This document shows, piece after piece, positions 24,067 through 36,500 of a DNA stretch of 64,000 nucleotides (position 1 is the stretch's first letter; each line of letters begins with the position of its first letter). This DNA comes from Branchiostoma lanceolatum (Eukaryota; Chordata; Leptocardii; Amphioxiformes; Branchiostomatidae). The DNA lies in the NCBI RefSeq assembly GCF_035083965.1, contig NC_089735.1, forward strand, positions 3,653,501 to 3,717,500, given 5' to 3'. The notes below the pieces were generated by a model. That model did not search any database. It had not been told where the DNA came from and saw only the letters and a program-made list of their open reading frames with translations. Made by a program: the position numbers and the translations under genes.

Positions 24067-26270
24067 GCTATTGTATAACTCATTGGTTGTGAATAAAGAA
24101 TTTGGATACTCATTTCAAGATAAGGTTTAGTTTTCTTACCTTTTCTTTGATGTTCCAAAATATTCGACACGACACAATGTTCGCCATTTACAACACACCA
24201 AAGAATTGCATGAGGATGGAGCTTGAAACACATTGCCAACTACTACAGAGTCCGCTAGTACAGAGTTCCGCCTCTTCTGTACTTGTGTATGAAACTGATT
24301 AATATGAATGTCACACGGTAAGTAAAAGAATTGCATTTTGATAGTTAATTACTAAAGGACATGCAGCTGCAATTCATGCAGTCAACACAGTGGGAACCCT
24401 GTCACAGATATACGTACCCTGTTTTACACGTGCATCGGCTGCTTGTCAAAAATCGGGCACTGATGGTCACCAACAAGGTAATGCTATGCGACGCAACCCG
24501 CTTCCGCATTGACCGAAAACATAACGCCCTCACCGTAACTACATCTACCCCCTCCTCAAACAACCCTACTCGGTGGATACATCAGTCCACAAAGAAGGCA
24601 TACCATTTTTATTTGGTCCGCTCTGAAAGGGTTTCAGAGCCAAAAAAGCTCAACAGAAGACAGTCTGCATATTCGATAGCCATGCGCGCGCGGCCGTTTT
24701 TGTCCGTCAAGGGCTGTTTTTGACGGACTATTCGAAATAGAACAGGGGGCGGGGCTTCTAGTGTTCGAACTGGATCGGTCCATTAAGACAAAACTTAATG
24801 TTAACGGCTTATATCTTAACTTTCACAGGCGGCGAGGAAGAAGAAGCTGGAGGAAAAGGAAGCTCCAGAACTGTTGGAGTATCTGAACAAACTGGCGAGC
24901 AACAAGGGGTATTTTGTGGGAGATCAGGTACTTTTGCATCCTCCAATGATGAAGAAAGCACTGTTCTGTTCTTTTCCATACTGTTAGTATTTCTATTCTT
25001 TATAATCTATTCTTTTTTCTATTATTCTGTTCTATTCCAGTCTATTCTATTTCATCCCTTTTTGCTCTACTCACATTATGCAATATTCTGTCATATCTAT
25101 TGTTCTATTCTATTCTATTCCAGTCCGTTCCCTTCTTTTGATAAAGTGGTATCATGTTGAATGGTAAGTTTTTATTTCTTGTTGCTGCGTAACAAAGTAG
25201 ACAGGATTTTAAACATGGTCGGATCCGATGTTTGCTCTGTGAGGTGCGCCTGAAAACAATCTTCCTCACGATTTCTATATTGTTGTTCTCCAGCTGACAG
25301 CGGCTGACATCGCTCTCTACGTGAATTACGAGTCCGTGGGGTCCCTCACGATCGCTTTGCCGAGTCTGGACAAGTATCCCAACCTGAAGAAGGTGGCTGG
25401 CAATGTCAAGGCCAACCCTGGTATCGCCAAGTGGCTGAAGGAACGCCCGGTGACCAAATACTGACCATCATCAGTGACCACTGTAACACTCTCCTACCTA
25501 GCTATAGTCATCGGTACTGCAGATGATACTAGTATACATTAGTCATTGTAACTGTAGTAAGATATCACATTCTTTTATCTGTGTACGTTTACTTCTGCTT
25601 TATGTCATACCTGGGCCTGATACGGGTGTTCCGGACCGTGTGATAACTATCCTTATCACCATGACCTGCAATGTTACCTGTAAGAGCACAAACGCACTAC
25701 AAGGGTCATTCATTCATTCGTTCATATGTGCGTGATTTAGTTTTGAAGTCTGTACGGTTGTTTATGGCAGACAACGCTCAAGAAAAGTAAACGCCATTTA
25801 TAGAGGTCAAGTTTGCTTTGTTACCTTCAACATCGCATGTCGAATGTTGGTTAGTCTGAAGTTAGCCTGGACGAGATCCATGGCACATCGGTCGGAAAGT
25901 GGGAAAGTAATCTCCGAATGACGTAAACATGCCTTCAGTTAAGCACTGCTCGGGTCGGACTTATAACATCGACTTCATAGATTGAAAATTTTACGTTAAT
26001 TGTGATATTAAGTTTTTGTAGATCTTAAGTTAAAGAGTCATTATCATCGTGGCTGTTGTTTAACAGTTGAACATTTCATCCCGCATTTTGTGTATTTTCC
26101 ATTTCGTCACGTCTTTTTGTTTACAATAAACCAACACAAGGAGATTGTAACGATTGTAATAGTTTTCTTTATTGTACAACGATAGCCTATTGGAAGCCAT
26201 CTAACAGAGGTGGTACATGATTTGTGCTTGAAAAAGGAATGGACAGAGTAAATTTTCCAGCAGTTCGAAT

Positions 26271-27205
26271 TCAAAATGGCGTCTCTGGACGTTCCTTCAG
26301 CCACTTGGCTATCCCAGGGTTGGAGGTCACGTGGTCCATGACCTTCTTCAGCCCGGAAAACTCGTCCACATTCGGCAGTTTCATGTAGTTCCCCACCAGA
26401 GTCGTCATGTTGAAGAAGGTGATGTCAGCCAACGTCAACTGGAAAACATCGCATTTGTACCAATCACAGCAAGTCGCCGGAACGCAATTAGCCTGCTATT
26501 TAAACCGATTATATATAACTCTTTGGTCAACGTTGCATCGGAGTAACAGCCGCTTTTTAGATATCTCTTCGGACACAACTAAATGAACCTATATACGAGA
26601 TATTAACAAGTTCTTACTTACGTTCCGGCGACGTGCTACCAATCACTGACGTCGTAAGATCACGCGATCTAACAGCTTTATAATGGACATTGAAACCCAA
26701 ATTGACATTGAAGGCCAAATTACTCTATACACATCATTGAATGGCTCTAAATGGTTTAATCCTATGTGAGGGGTTGTAGGTATTGAAAATTGATAGATTT
26801 AAGATATAATAAGAGTGTTTTCAAATGAACGAATGATTGTACTACCGGTACCTCATTTCCAACGAAGTGTCCGCTGTCGCCGACCAGCTTGTTCATACAG
26901 GTATAGAACTGAGGTAAGAAAGTCTCTTCGTAGTCTTTCTTCTTTTCAGCCTGTTTGGAGTACAAACATATGTTATAGAAAAATGCAAAACAGGAAATAT
27001 CAGAAGTGGTCTATACTAAATCACATTTTGTTGTTTGTTGTTTTTGCGCATGCGCGAGTTCTCACGACAAGCTACCAATGAAAGGATCGACGATCCATCC
27101 TCACTAGACAGCTTTAAAGATCGCTTGCAGCTAAATGTGCAAAGGTTATTATCTCCATGAAAAATGGAGATATAGTTTTGGGTGTGTCTATGTGTCTGTG
27201 TTTGT

Positions 27206-27283
<78 letters not shown>

Positions 27284-29333
27284 CCGCACTACTGTAGTCA
27301 GCATAACTCCAGAACCTCTTGATGGATTACAATGATATTTGGTATGTGGGCAGGTGTTGTGAAGCCGAAGTTCAAGGTTGATTTTGGGCCCCCTAGTATG
27401 TGACCTTGGTACTGCAGCAGAACTTCCGTTTTTGTATCTTTTGACTTGGACGTGCTATGGTCTTGATTTTTGGGTGGCAGATAGCTTATTAGCTACTGCA
27501 GGTAGTTCAGTGTAATAACCAGCCGCTGTTGGTGTGCTATACCGAAAGGTGGATATACCAGCTATGCAGATACAGAGGCTGGTGTGTTACGCTGAAGGGC
27601 GGTTATACCGGCTATATAGATACAGATACAGAAGCTGGTGTGTTACACCGAAAGGCGATTATATACTGGCCATACAGATACAGACGATAATGAGAACTTT
27701 ACTGTGGACATGGACTCTTAGTAACCTTTTTTTCTTCGTCCTTCTCCCAGTACACACCGTGGCCCTTCTTCCCCAGGTCTTCCATCCCGTCCATTATCAT
27801 GTCCACACGCGCCTGATCCAGGGGGGTCTTACCAGCCAATCCTATACAGACATTGCAAATCAATCAATTAATCAATTGATTGATTGATTAATGAATAAAT
27901 TGATTAATCAATTTATCAATTATTTCATTCTAACATTAAATCAATTAAGCAACCAAACAACCAACCAAGCAAGCAACGAACCAACGAACCAATCCATCAA
28001 TCAATAATTCAATAATTCAATAATTCAATAATTCAATAATTCAATAAATCAATAAATCAATAAATCAAAAAATCAATAAATCAAAAAATCAATAAATCAA
28101 TAAATCAATGATACAATGATTCAATAATTCAATAATTCAATAATTCAATAATTCAATAATTCAATAATTCAATAATTCAATAACTCAATAATTCAATAAA
28201 TCAATAAATCAATAACTCAATAATTCAATAAATCAATAAATCGTACCTGCCAGTTTGGCGACGTACCGAGCGATACTGTTACTCTGACACAACATCGTCC
28301 CCTCCACCTCCAGAATCGGAACTTGGCCCATTGGAGTCTCTGCAAAAAATATCAAGCAATATGAAGAACTGTCTCTCACTATTCTCTAAGATATAAGCTA
28401 TAGCTAAGTGTACTAGGCTTGAGGCTGCGAAGGAATTACATGTATTTTACGTTTGCTTTTCCGTATTGTGTTTACCCCCTTTCCCGGCAATAAAAGAATG
28501 AAATCTCAAAACAGAATCTGTTTTGGCTCAACAGTTCGTTTAGTGTAAAAAATGCGTAGATTTCTGTTGTGCTGGGCGCGGTGAGTGTTTACACATGGGA
28601 AAGTGACCTGTCGGCCGTTAGTGGTTAATCCCGCTAAACGGCACATTTAACAAATCAAGAAAACAATTGTAGCGAAATGAGCGACTGCAATTACTTTATG
28701 TGCCAGTCATATTTAATAGTATCCCCTCTCCAAAACAACAAGAATGTTTCTTGTTACTATTTAGCTTTCACCGCAACAAAATTATTGGTTAAGCTTCCCT
28801 TTCCCTGTTTGTTTGCATGCCACACCCCTTTTGTCACAGCAAGTTGAACACGCAACCATTACGTTTCTTATATCAGCACGAGGAACTGTATGATGGCCTA
28901 TGTAAATGAGATTTGGGCTTTGTAAAATAGAAATAAACTGTTTCTGTCAGATATGTACAATATGCCCTTTTACTAGACACCAGGCCTTTCTATGGTTGTA
29001 TGGATTGTATACTGATTCGGGAGAGAGCGGAATAATTAGCCAGGAGAGTCAGTCCACTGTAGGGAATGTGACCATCATTTCACCCCCTAACTGCGCCAGT
29101 AAATAAAACCCTACGGTGGCCAAACCCACTTGGTAGATAATATCCCTATAGCGGACGTAGTTACTACCTTTAAAATCTAGCTACAGGGGGCGTGACTCAC
29201 TCGGTTTGAGCTCGGGCCACTGGTCCTGTTGGAGCCGGACGTCTTCGTACACGATCCCGCCGGCCGCGAACACCAATCGGACGAGCTCTGCGGTGCCCTT
29301 TCCGTTGAAGTAAGTCAGTTTGTAGTCGGGCAT
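26271..29333 (-). CDS. Sigma-class glutathione S-transferase (HPGDS-like), copy C
   Basis: Five minus-strand exons: 29201-29333 (ATG), 28247-28339, 27726-27841, 26852-26950 and 26271-26438 (TGA). They total 609 nt, 202 aa. Exon structure is as in copy A, with exon 3 longer by one codon and the last exon shorter by one. N terminus MPDYKLTYFNGKGTAELVRL has the catalytic Tyr8; MGQVPILEVEG and QSNSIARYVA form the glutathione site; the C-terminal domain includes GLAGKTPLDQARVDMIMDG, LTLADITFF and NPGIAKWLKERPETPF. It is clearly more diverged from A than B is, so it is an older tandem duplicate in the same cluster. An AATAAA signal lies on the minus strand near 26170. Function as for copy A; substrate unknown. 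Confidence 0.95.
27135..27480. repeat. Dispersed repeat with end hairpin and (GT)n core
   Basis: Begins with a short hairpin (ATCTCCATGAAAAATGGAGA), then (GT)n at 27188-27281, then AACTCCAGAACCTCTTGATGG and GTGACCTTGGTACTGCAGCA. Related sequence in either orientation is seen near 20.9-21.1, 34.62-34.76, 44.69-44.92 and 60.58-60.75 kb. It lies in a GST C intron. Confidence 0.6.
27866..28242. repeat. (TCAATAA)n / (AATTCAAT)n low-complexity array
   Basis: About 370 bp of TCAAT-based short tandem units directly adjoining the donor of GST C exon 28247-28339. Confidence 0.92.
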
Positions 29334-30519
29334 TGTTCTCCTGAATCGTCGTCTGCCGTTTTAAATGTATCCTTACGTTACGTTGTGTAAGGCTGGTCAC
29401 GAAGTTACAGTCACGAACGCGGAAGTGCACAGGAAATGACCTTCGGTGTCACTTCCAGGTCAAATCGAGGTCCGCCAAGGTCATCAGTTACTGACATTGT
29501 ATCCAGAAAAGGTCGTTATTTAGAATAGGTCAAATGAGGAAATCATTTGCATAATTGATGAGAAAATGCTATAATTTCATGGAGGTATTAAAATGACGGG
29601 AATTTGATGCCTGCAGCATTCAAGTTAACTGAACGTGAACATCATCAAACATAATTATGCAAATTAGGGCCTTATTTGCATGACTGGTGATATTTCACAT
29701 TTTCACACTCTATGCAAAAAAAGAGAAAATATCATACATTCCTGACGCAGCATAGTATCAACGTAATCTTATAGCTTTAGCAGTATTAGCATGCATAGTT
29801 AGATTGTCTTTCTCTTTTCATAAAGCAGATTAGTTCCTTAAAATTGCTAGATATCAGCAATAGCCCAACTATAGCTAACGTTATGTATTATCAAGTTGCC
29901 ATAGATTGTATCTGTTACAATTCTCGCGCCGCCAATAAAGCCTCTCCCTCTCTCTCTCTCTTCCCTCTCTCTATGCTTTACGTTATTGATTGAAAACGCA
30001 GATGTTGTTTACGCGGCACAGTCGACGCCGCAAAATGTTTATATCCTCTGACCTGTATACCGTCTCCAAACACTGCTTACCACAAAACCATAAATTTTCC
30101 CCTTTTTCACGTGAGAGAATTTTCATGACTCCAGTCCACCTCTTTCGTATACAATACAATACAATGCAATCCATCATCGGTTACGGAGCGCAACAAGCAC
30201 CGTGGTCAGTTATGCGATTTGTCCCTCCCCAATGTGCACCTGCACACGTACACTTACCTCGAACAATTGTATCTTGTACTATCTATAGATCTAGATACTA
30301 AAATACTAGGTCATGCGGCACCACGTATGAACCAGGATGCAGCAATAAAGCGTGCCGTACAACGTTATACATGTGCCTCCCTGACACGTGTAACATCCGT
30401 GTTGTGTTTACTATCGCTGTGTTACCCCATTCACAGTCCAGAAATCCTTTTTTATAATTTTTCTCTTGAAAGATTTTTTTCTCATTCTGTGGGTGTTTGG
30501 TTTTGCAAAGGCTGTGCCA
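29334..30519. other. Intergenic between GST C and P4HA
   Basis: No exon recognised. Holds a repeat copy at about 29540-29700 with ATTTGCAT and ATGCAAAT octamers related to the GPCR intron array, and a (CT)n run at 29940-29970. Both genes start here in divergent orientation, so it must contain both promoters; I see no firm core element. Confidence 0.5.
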
Positions 30520-33500
30520 ATGGATCCCTCATTTCGCGTAGTATTTTATGTCCTTTTCCTGACGATGTTTTACAGCGTAACAGACGCTGGATTCTTCTCG
30601 GCAGTCGCAAGACTAGGGAAATTAGTGCAAGAAGAGAGGGAGATAGTGGCTGCGGTAAAACAGCACGTTCAGAACGGTGGGAAAGTGTCGGCAGATATGA
30701 AAAGGTAACGTCACTCTTTTCGTTTTTTTTCTGATAACAAATACTAGTAACAGCCGCCTTATGGTAAACTTACATCAACAAAATTTCTGTCAGTTTTGAG
30801 TAATTCCTTGCGAATACGGAGGGGGGAGGGCTACTGAGGTTCCTTTCGCATTCTACTCAAGATGACGGGTATTTGACAGAAAACTTAGCTGTAGCACACT
30901 GAAATCGCTGCTTGGTGGGCCCCTTCTGTTCCAAGTGCTCCAAGAGTCATATGATTGACAGATTGCATTGACATGTTCTGTTGCATATATACTTACGTCT
31001 GGACACACATTTGTCCCTATTTATGTATAATGCACATATCCGCCATTGATCCACTTGACATAATGCCGGCTTGGCAGGGGACACAATTCTTGATCACTGG
31101 CTAAGAGAAATGTTAACGTTACATGCATGATTTTTTTTAAGTACCAGGTTTTCTAATAACTTCAAATGAATGAGTGTGTACAATGATAAACGAAGGAATA
31201 AATGAGTGAGTGGCCTACAGCTTATAACGTCAAGTCCTTTTTCCATTTAATCATACCACTGGTATGACTTACAGGCACGCATGCAAGAAAATGGTCTAGG
31301 TTTGGTTGTCAAAAGGGAATGCCTTTTCAGCAGTGAAAATACAAATGATAACTAAGGCCTAACGTTAGCTTGACTTCGACTTACGTTAGAGGGGGTAAAA
31401 TGCATAACATCCCTTCTGTTCTCATGTCAGATATGTCGACAGTTTTGACGACAACAATACAGTTCCGGAGCCCGACTACATCGCTCATCACCCCGTCAGA
31501 GCTTACTTCCTGATAAAGCGACTCAGTAAAATCACTTTATCGGAGACCAAGAAGCTGACAGGTTAGTGGAAACCTGTCAAACACCATATCGAACATAAAG
31601 AACCCAGTCGAACACCATAAGCCACGCCCCTTGTTCTATTTGGAACACCCCCGCGTTCGAAATAGAAGGGGGTGTGGCTTATGGTGTTCGACTGGAACGG
31701 TCCATTGACTGGTGAGTGTACAACAAACAATAACATAGACATATATAATTGGTTTTCCTATAAGGAAATGATGTCTGCCTTGAATTGTGTATCATAGGGC
31801 CACAGCAAGTAAATCTTGATTTTTTTTGCCTGATTTTGGAAAAAACAATTCCGAAAAGGGGGAAATATGTCATAAAACGTCCTAGATACATTGTAAATTG
31901 GCTTTTGTACATGTAGGAATGGTGAAAACCCCATACAATTATTGTGTATATAGTTACGTATGCAAGCTTACTTAATTATCGGATCGGTCTACAACGTTTT
32001 GTTTGTCAATCAATCACTAACCAACTACTCTCTTATCTCCCTGTATGAAAAGGAAAAGAAGTCCAACTGCCAACCGTTGAAGACTTGCACATGACGGCAC
32101 TTGCGTTGATAGTGCTTCAAGATGTGTACGGTCTCGACATGCGCAGTCTCGTCCAAGGACAACTTGTGATGGTGTCACAATCAACCAATGGCGCCGAGCC
32201 CCAGATAACCGAAATCTGTGGTAAGGATCCTACCTTTACACTGGATCCCTCAGACACCTACTACATCGGGGAGGTGGCGTGTAAGGAAAATAAATTCTAT
32301 CAAGCCGTGTTGTGGTTCAATCTGACCTTAGAGATGATGAGAGAGAAGGAAAAGTCGTTGTTAAAGATCGGCGATGAGCAGACCGACCGGCCTGGTCCGA
32401 GGATGAGGGATGTGCTTCTGAAACTGGCGGATACCGTACAAAAGGTAAGGCCACATTCCACACACACGGCGATCGCGTTGCAACCTCGCTGCAACCTAAA
32501 TTCGATTTGTGTAAGGGCCTTGTCACACGCATGCGTATATATATATATTCAAGTGCGCATGAGTTGCGCATTAACATTTCTTAGGTTTAAGGAAAGTTTG
32601 CGGGGAAGAAGTTGTTTTCTGCGCTGACCGATCGCGACCGTTGCGGCAGCCTAGTTATCGAACCAAGGAAATGACTTCTTGGGCTGAAAACTCAGTCTTG
32701 ACCAAAAAAATATTAATACGCAACTCATGCGGGCTTGTATATACGCACAAGTGTGAGAGGGGCTTAATAATTGAATTCTTATTTTTGAATATCATGCAAA
32801 ATGTAAAAGTATGGCTGAAAAGACAACAAAACACACAAAACGTAAAGAGAGTTCTATCTATGAAATTCGTTTTATCTATGAAATGACTGGCTGTACCAAG
32901 TTTGACTGTTGCAAAGAATCGTCCTGATTCGGCTAAAGAATGAAAAGACAGTCTCCTATAAAAATTTTAATCACAAGAGAGAGAAAGTATTAATAATCTA
33001 GTATGCCCCAAAATACTAGTAGTAGTAACTATAGAGGATCTTATTCTTTGACTTTTCATGGACGAAGTCATCCTTGCAACCCTAAACACCTTCAGTTTTT
33101 GTAATGTTAGTTACATAAAGGTTTCATTAAACATTGATAGTGATTATATATAATTTTCTGCCCCTGTCTGTTTAGATCAAGTGGGATCGGGATGTGTTTA
33201 TGGCCGTGTCCCAGTTGGGTAAGTTTATCTTTGTTTCATGACGCCTCAAGTAGTGTAGTTCTCGGCTGTCTCCGTAGATGAATTTCTTTATAGTGTAGGT
33301 AGATGTGTTCAAAAATTCGTATTTTCCTTGAACGATCGTAGAGGGGAACTCGTTGCCACCAAGTATCGTAGAAGCATCCCCATTAGACAGCTTTTAACAA
33401 TGCATGCAGTTCGATATGCGAATGCTAGACGTGACAGGTCGTTCGGTGTAATATAACCAGCTGCTGGCGCGCCGCGTGCCTGGAAATGATAATGCCATGT

Positions 33501-36500
33501 TTGTCAATGGTGTCTAACATTAAAAACAGTAGTAGTCACCAGATAAGTGACATGTGTCTGTTTCGGAACGCCGACAGGGTGCATCAAAGCTTGAACTCGT
33601 TGAACGCTTTGATGCACCGAGTCTATATCTTTATCATTCGATCAACAATGAGTGACAGCATTTGACAACTAAATTTCAGATCACTTACCAAGCATAACTT
33701 CAGTTAATTTTGTTCAATACAGATTTTGTTCCTAAAGGACAGTGACACTGTGGCAACAAGAATGTTGTTATATGCCATGTGGCTGTCAATCATAGGAAGG
33801 TGTGCTGCTGATACAAGCTTAGAAGTCAGGACCCTAGCCTCTACCAGGCTTCCATCCTATCGTTGGGAAAATAGTAGAAATCAGCCGAGGTACTTCGCTA
33901 TACAGGGTAGGTCCGCTATACAGTAAAGTTCCATTTCGATGGACGGAATGGAACTTTACTGTATAGCGGACCTACCCTGTATAGCGGAGTACCTCGGCTG
34001 ATTTCTACTATTTTCCCAACGATAGGACGGAGCCTGGTAGAGGCTACCAGGACCCTACGCCACTGTAATGATGCTACACTGAAACACTATTTTCTTCTTT
34101 CACTTTGTGTCTGTCAGGTGCGACGAAGGCCAATGCTGAAGGATTGAGCCACCTGTCAAACCTCTTAGAAAACGCTGTATCGTCGTTAAGGAAGCCTATA
34201 AGAACGGAAATACCTCACATCAATTACGAGAATCTTTGCCGCCTTGGTGTTCTCAAGGTTTGCTACACTTTTGTCTAACTTCTTTTTCCTTTGTCGGACA
34301 TACTTTGTATAGCTAGTTGTGTACATAACCGGGACATGTAGATCACTTTTGGGAGGGGTTGTGGAAACCCCAGAGTAAAGTCAGTAGTAATCGATGTCGA
34401 ACAGAATGTCACGGCCAATATGATGTTATAGCCGTCATAAGGATAGCTAATCGAGCTAATCTAAGCTAGGCACTCCTCCCAATGATCTACATAATTAATG
34501 CACAAATTATATATCATGTTATAGTCCACGGCCTTTACACTATCCCCTTCCCCCAGTGAGCATACGTCCCGTGTGCTGATTAATCGTGACATTTGCGAGT
34601 GGTAGTTAAATCGCACATACATATATACTACTGACTAGCAACAGTGGCAATTAGACATGCAAAGACACGCCATCATTTAAGAACTGAAACATACACACAA
34701 ACACCAAACGCACGAAAAACAGTATATCCATGAAAAAGCCTTTTTTCATGGAGATAATTATCTTGCCAACTTAGAACCAAGCTCCACACCCAACGCTGAC
34801 CTGTAGATACGTACGGCCCACCCCATACTTCTACCTCAGCCCGGCCAAGATGGAACTTCTGCACGAGAGAAGCCCATTGGTTGCTCTGTACCATGACGTC
34901 ATCACTGACAAGGAGGTCAACAAAATGAGGGACATAGCGTTCCGTAGGGTAACATGTCACTTTGCATTTGAAGACTATACTTAATATGTAGCATGAACGT
35001 TGAATAGGCAGCGGCTGTTGGTTTGTTGGTTTGTTGGTTTGTTGGTTTGTTGGTTTGTTGGTTTGTTGGTTGGTTGGTCGGTTGGTCGGTTGGTCGGTTG
35101 GTTGGTTTGTTGGTTGGTTGGTTGGTTGGTTGGTTGGTTGGCTGTTTGGTTGTTTGGTTGCTTGCTTAGCTAATGTCAAATGTATAGGTAGCTGAGTGAG
35201 TGGGTGAGTGTGAATGAGAGTAAAGCCGTCGATATATACATGTAGTCCAGTGGATAATTTAGATTTAGGAACGGAGATGAAGAATGGCCGCTACAAGAAG
35301 TTACTTAAATCGTAAAATGAACATTGACTTCCATCTTCCTCAGATGGGCAGATCTCCAGTAGTGGCTGACGATGGTGGGGAGATGTTCAGCAGGTCCAGA
35401 GTCAGTGAAACGTAAGAGGAAAAAAAAACTTTTATTAAAAACATAATCCTAACGCACAATCAGCATGTGGTCGTGAACATACCTGAATAATCTATGATAT
35501 ACGTCAATGAAGGTAATACGCATCCAGGTACTACGATGCTCAAGGTAACAGGTTTTAGAAACGGTCAGACGTTTCAATGGACTTCTAAGATTTGTATCAA
35601 CTTTATTTACATATCAATTCATAGTTTTGCAAGTCACTGACGAAAGGTAGTGGGTGCTATCTGAAACGTATGACCGTCTATCCAGTTGTTTGAGAATCTG
35701 TTACCTTACGAATCTATCATATAGATATGTGTTTGTCTCACGATTCCGTCCGAAACTCAGTCTGACTATTATCCTGTTTGCAGTGGTTGGATATTTGATA
35801 CAGAACATCCGATGATCGCGAAGCTGAGTCGAAGAGTTGGTTACATTACCGGTCTGGACGTCAACTTGCCGTACGGAGAAGCGTTTCAGGTATGAGGACC
35901 CTAGTACATACTGTAAATGCAGAAATGTTTGTGGTTTTCGTGGCGACCATTTAAACGCGAACTAAAAAAAAAACCGCGAATAATTTTGTCCGATACTGTA
36001 GCAGTATGTGACTATAGCGCTGCCGCGAACTTAAAACCACCGCGAACACTACATTTTCGCCTTTGCGCGAAATAAAAACCACGCGAACTTTAATGCATTT
36101 ACATCGTTAGTGGCGTCGAATGGCCTAGTGGATAGGCTAGCTGACACGAGCTTTGATTCCTGGCTAGACGCCTTGTCCTTGTGGTCAAAGGCACTTAATA
36201 CTACTCCCCCCTTTCTACCTAGGTGCACAAATGGGTATCTGACTTCGGTTGGGGTGGTAAAAGGAAAAATGACTCTTTATTCAAATGTATGCAAATTGGG
36301 AAATGATGCCACATATAGTCTAGCTGTTGAAAAGTAGGTATGCCAATTATACAGGAAAAGTTCTTGCTTTCCTTTATAATCTTGCGTATGTTTTGTTTTG
36401 TTTTGTTTGATATATTTTACAGGTATTGAACTACGGTCTGGGAGGATTTTATGAACCACACGTGGACTACTTCAGGGTATCTTTTGGTTTCTACTTTTGA

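Larger units (their letters stand above)
22976..25464 (+). pseudogene. Sigma-class GST copy B, lacking exon 1
   Basis: Four exons match copy A in mirror orientation: 22976-23068, 23671-23783, 24829-24927 and 25294-25464 (TGA). All are open and in phase, with changes such as Thr to Lys in VDGKTICQ, Lys to Glu in DQAEVDM and Phe to Val in ALYVNY. The first exon with the start codon and catalytic Tyr8 is missing. Around 22295 the sequence passes from the upstream flank directly into intron-1 sequence; about 350 bp are deleted between two GCAACTT-like microhomologies (equivalents of about 19,085 and 18,735 in copy A). The promoter region went with it. It could be rescued only by an unseen alternative first exon, so I call it a probable pseudogene with a well-preserved remainder. 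Confidence 0.82.
15350..26000. repeat. Large inverted duplication carrying two sigma GST copies
   Basis: The left arm (about 15.35-19.64 kb) and right arm (about 21.39-26.0 kb) are inverted homologues. All four shared exons, intron microsatellites, a hammerhead-like motif, the 3' flank and the upstream flank match in mirror order. For example GCGGTCGATCCAGTTAAGAC at about 19,120 appears inverted near 22,240, and a CCGAGCTTCGGACGTTC-type stretch near 19,550 appears inverted near 21,480. The centre (about 19.64-21.39 kb) is filled with repeats. Duplicate coding exons differ at few residues, indicating a recent event or ongoing conversion. Confidence 0.85.

Noticed and set aside
33726..33926. 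66-codon frame in a P4HA intron
   Set aside because: Runs into one arm of the foldback element 33835-34046; no coding signature.
34801..34814. P4HA exon starting at the CTGTAG before ATACGTACGG
   Set aside because: It breaks the reading frame; the acceptor TTAG ending at 34774 gives a phase-0 exon with LTCRYVRP that matches the family.
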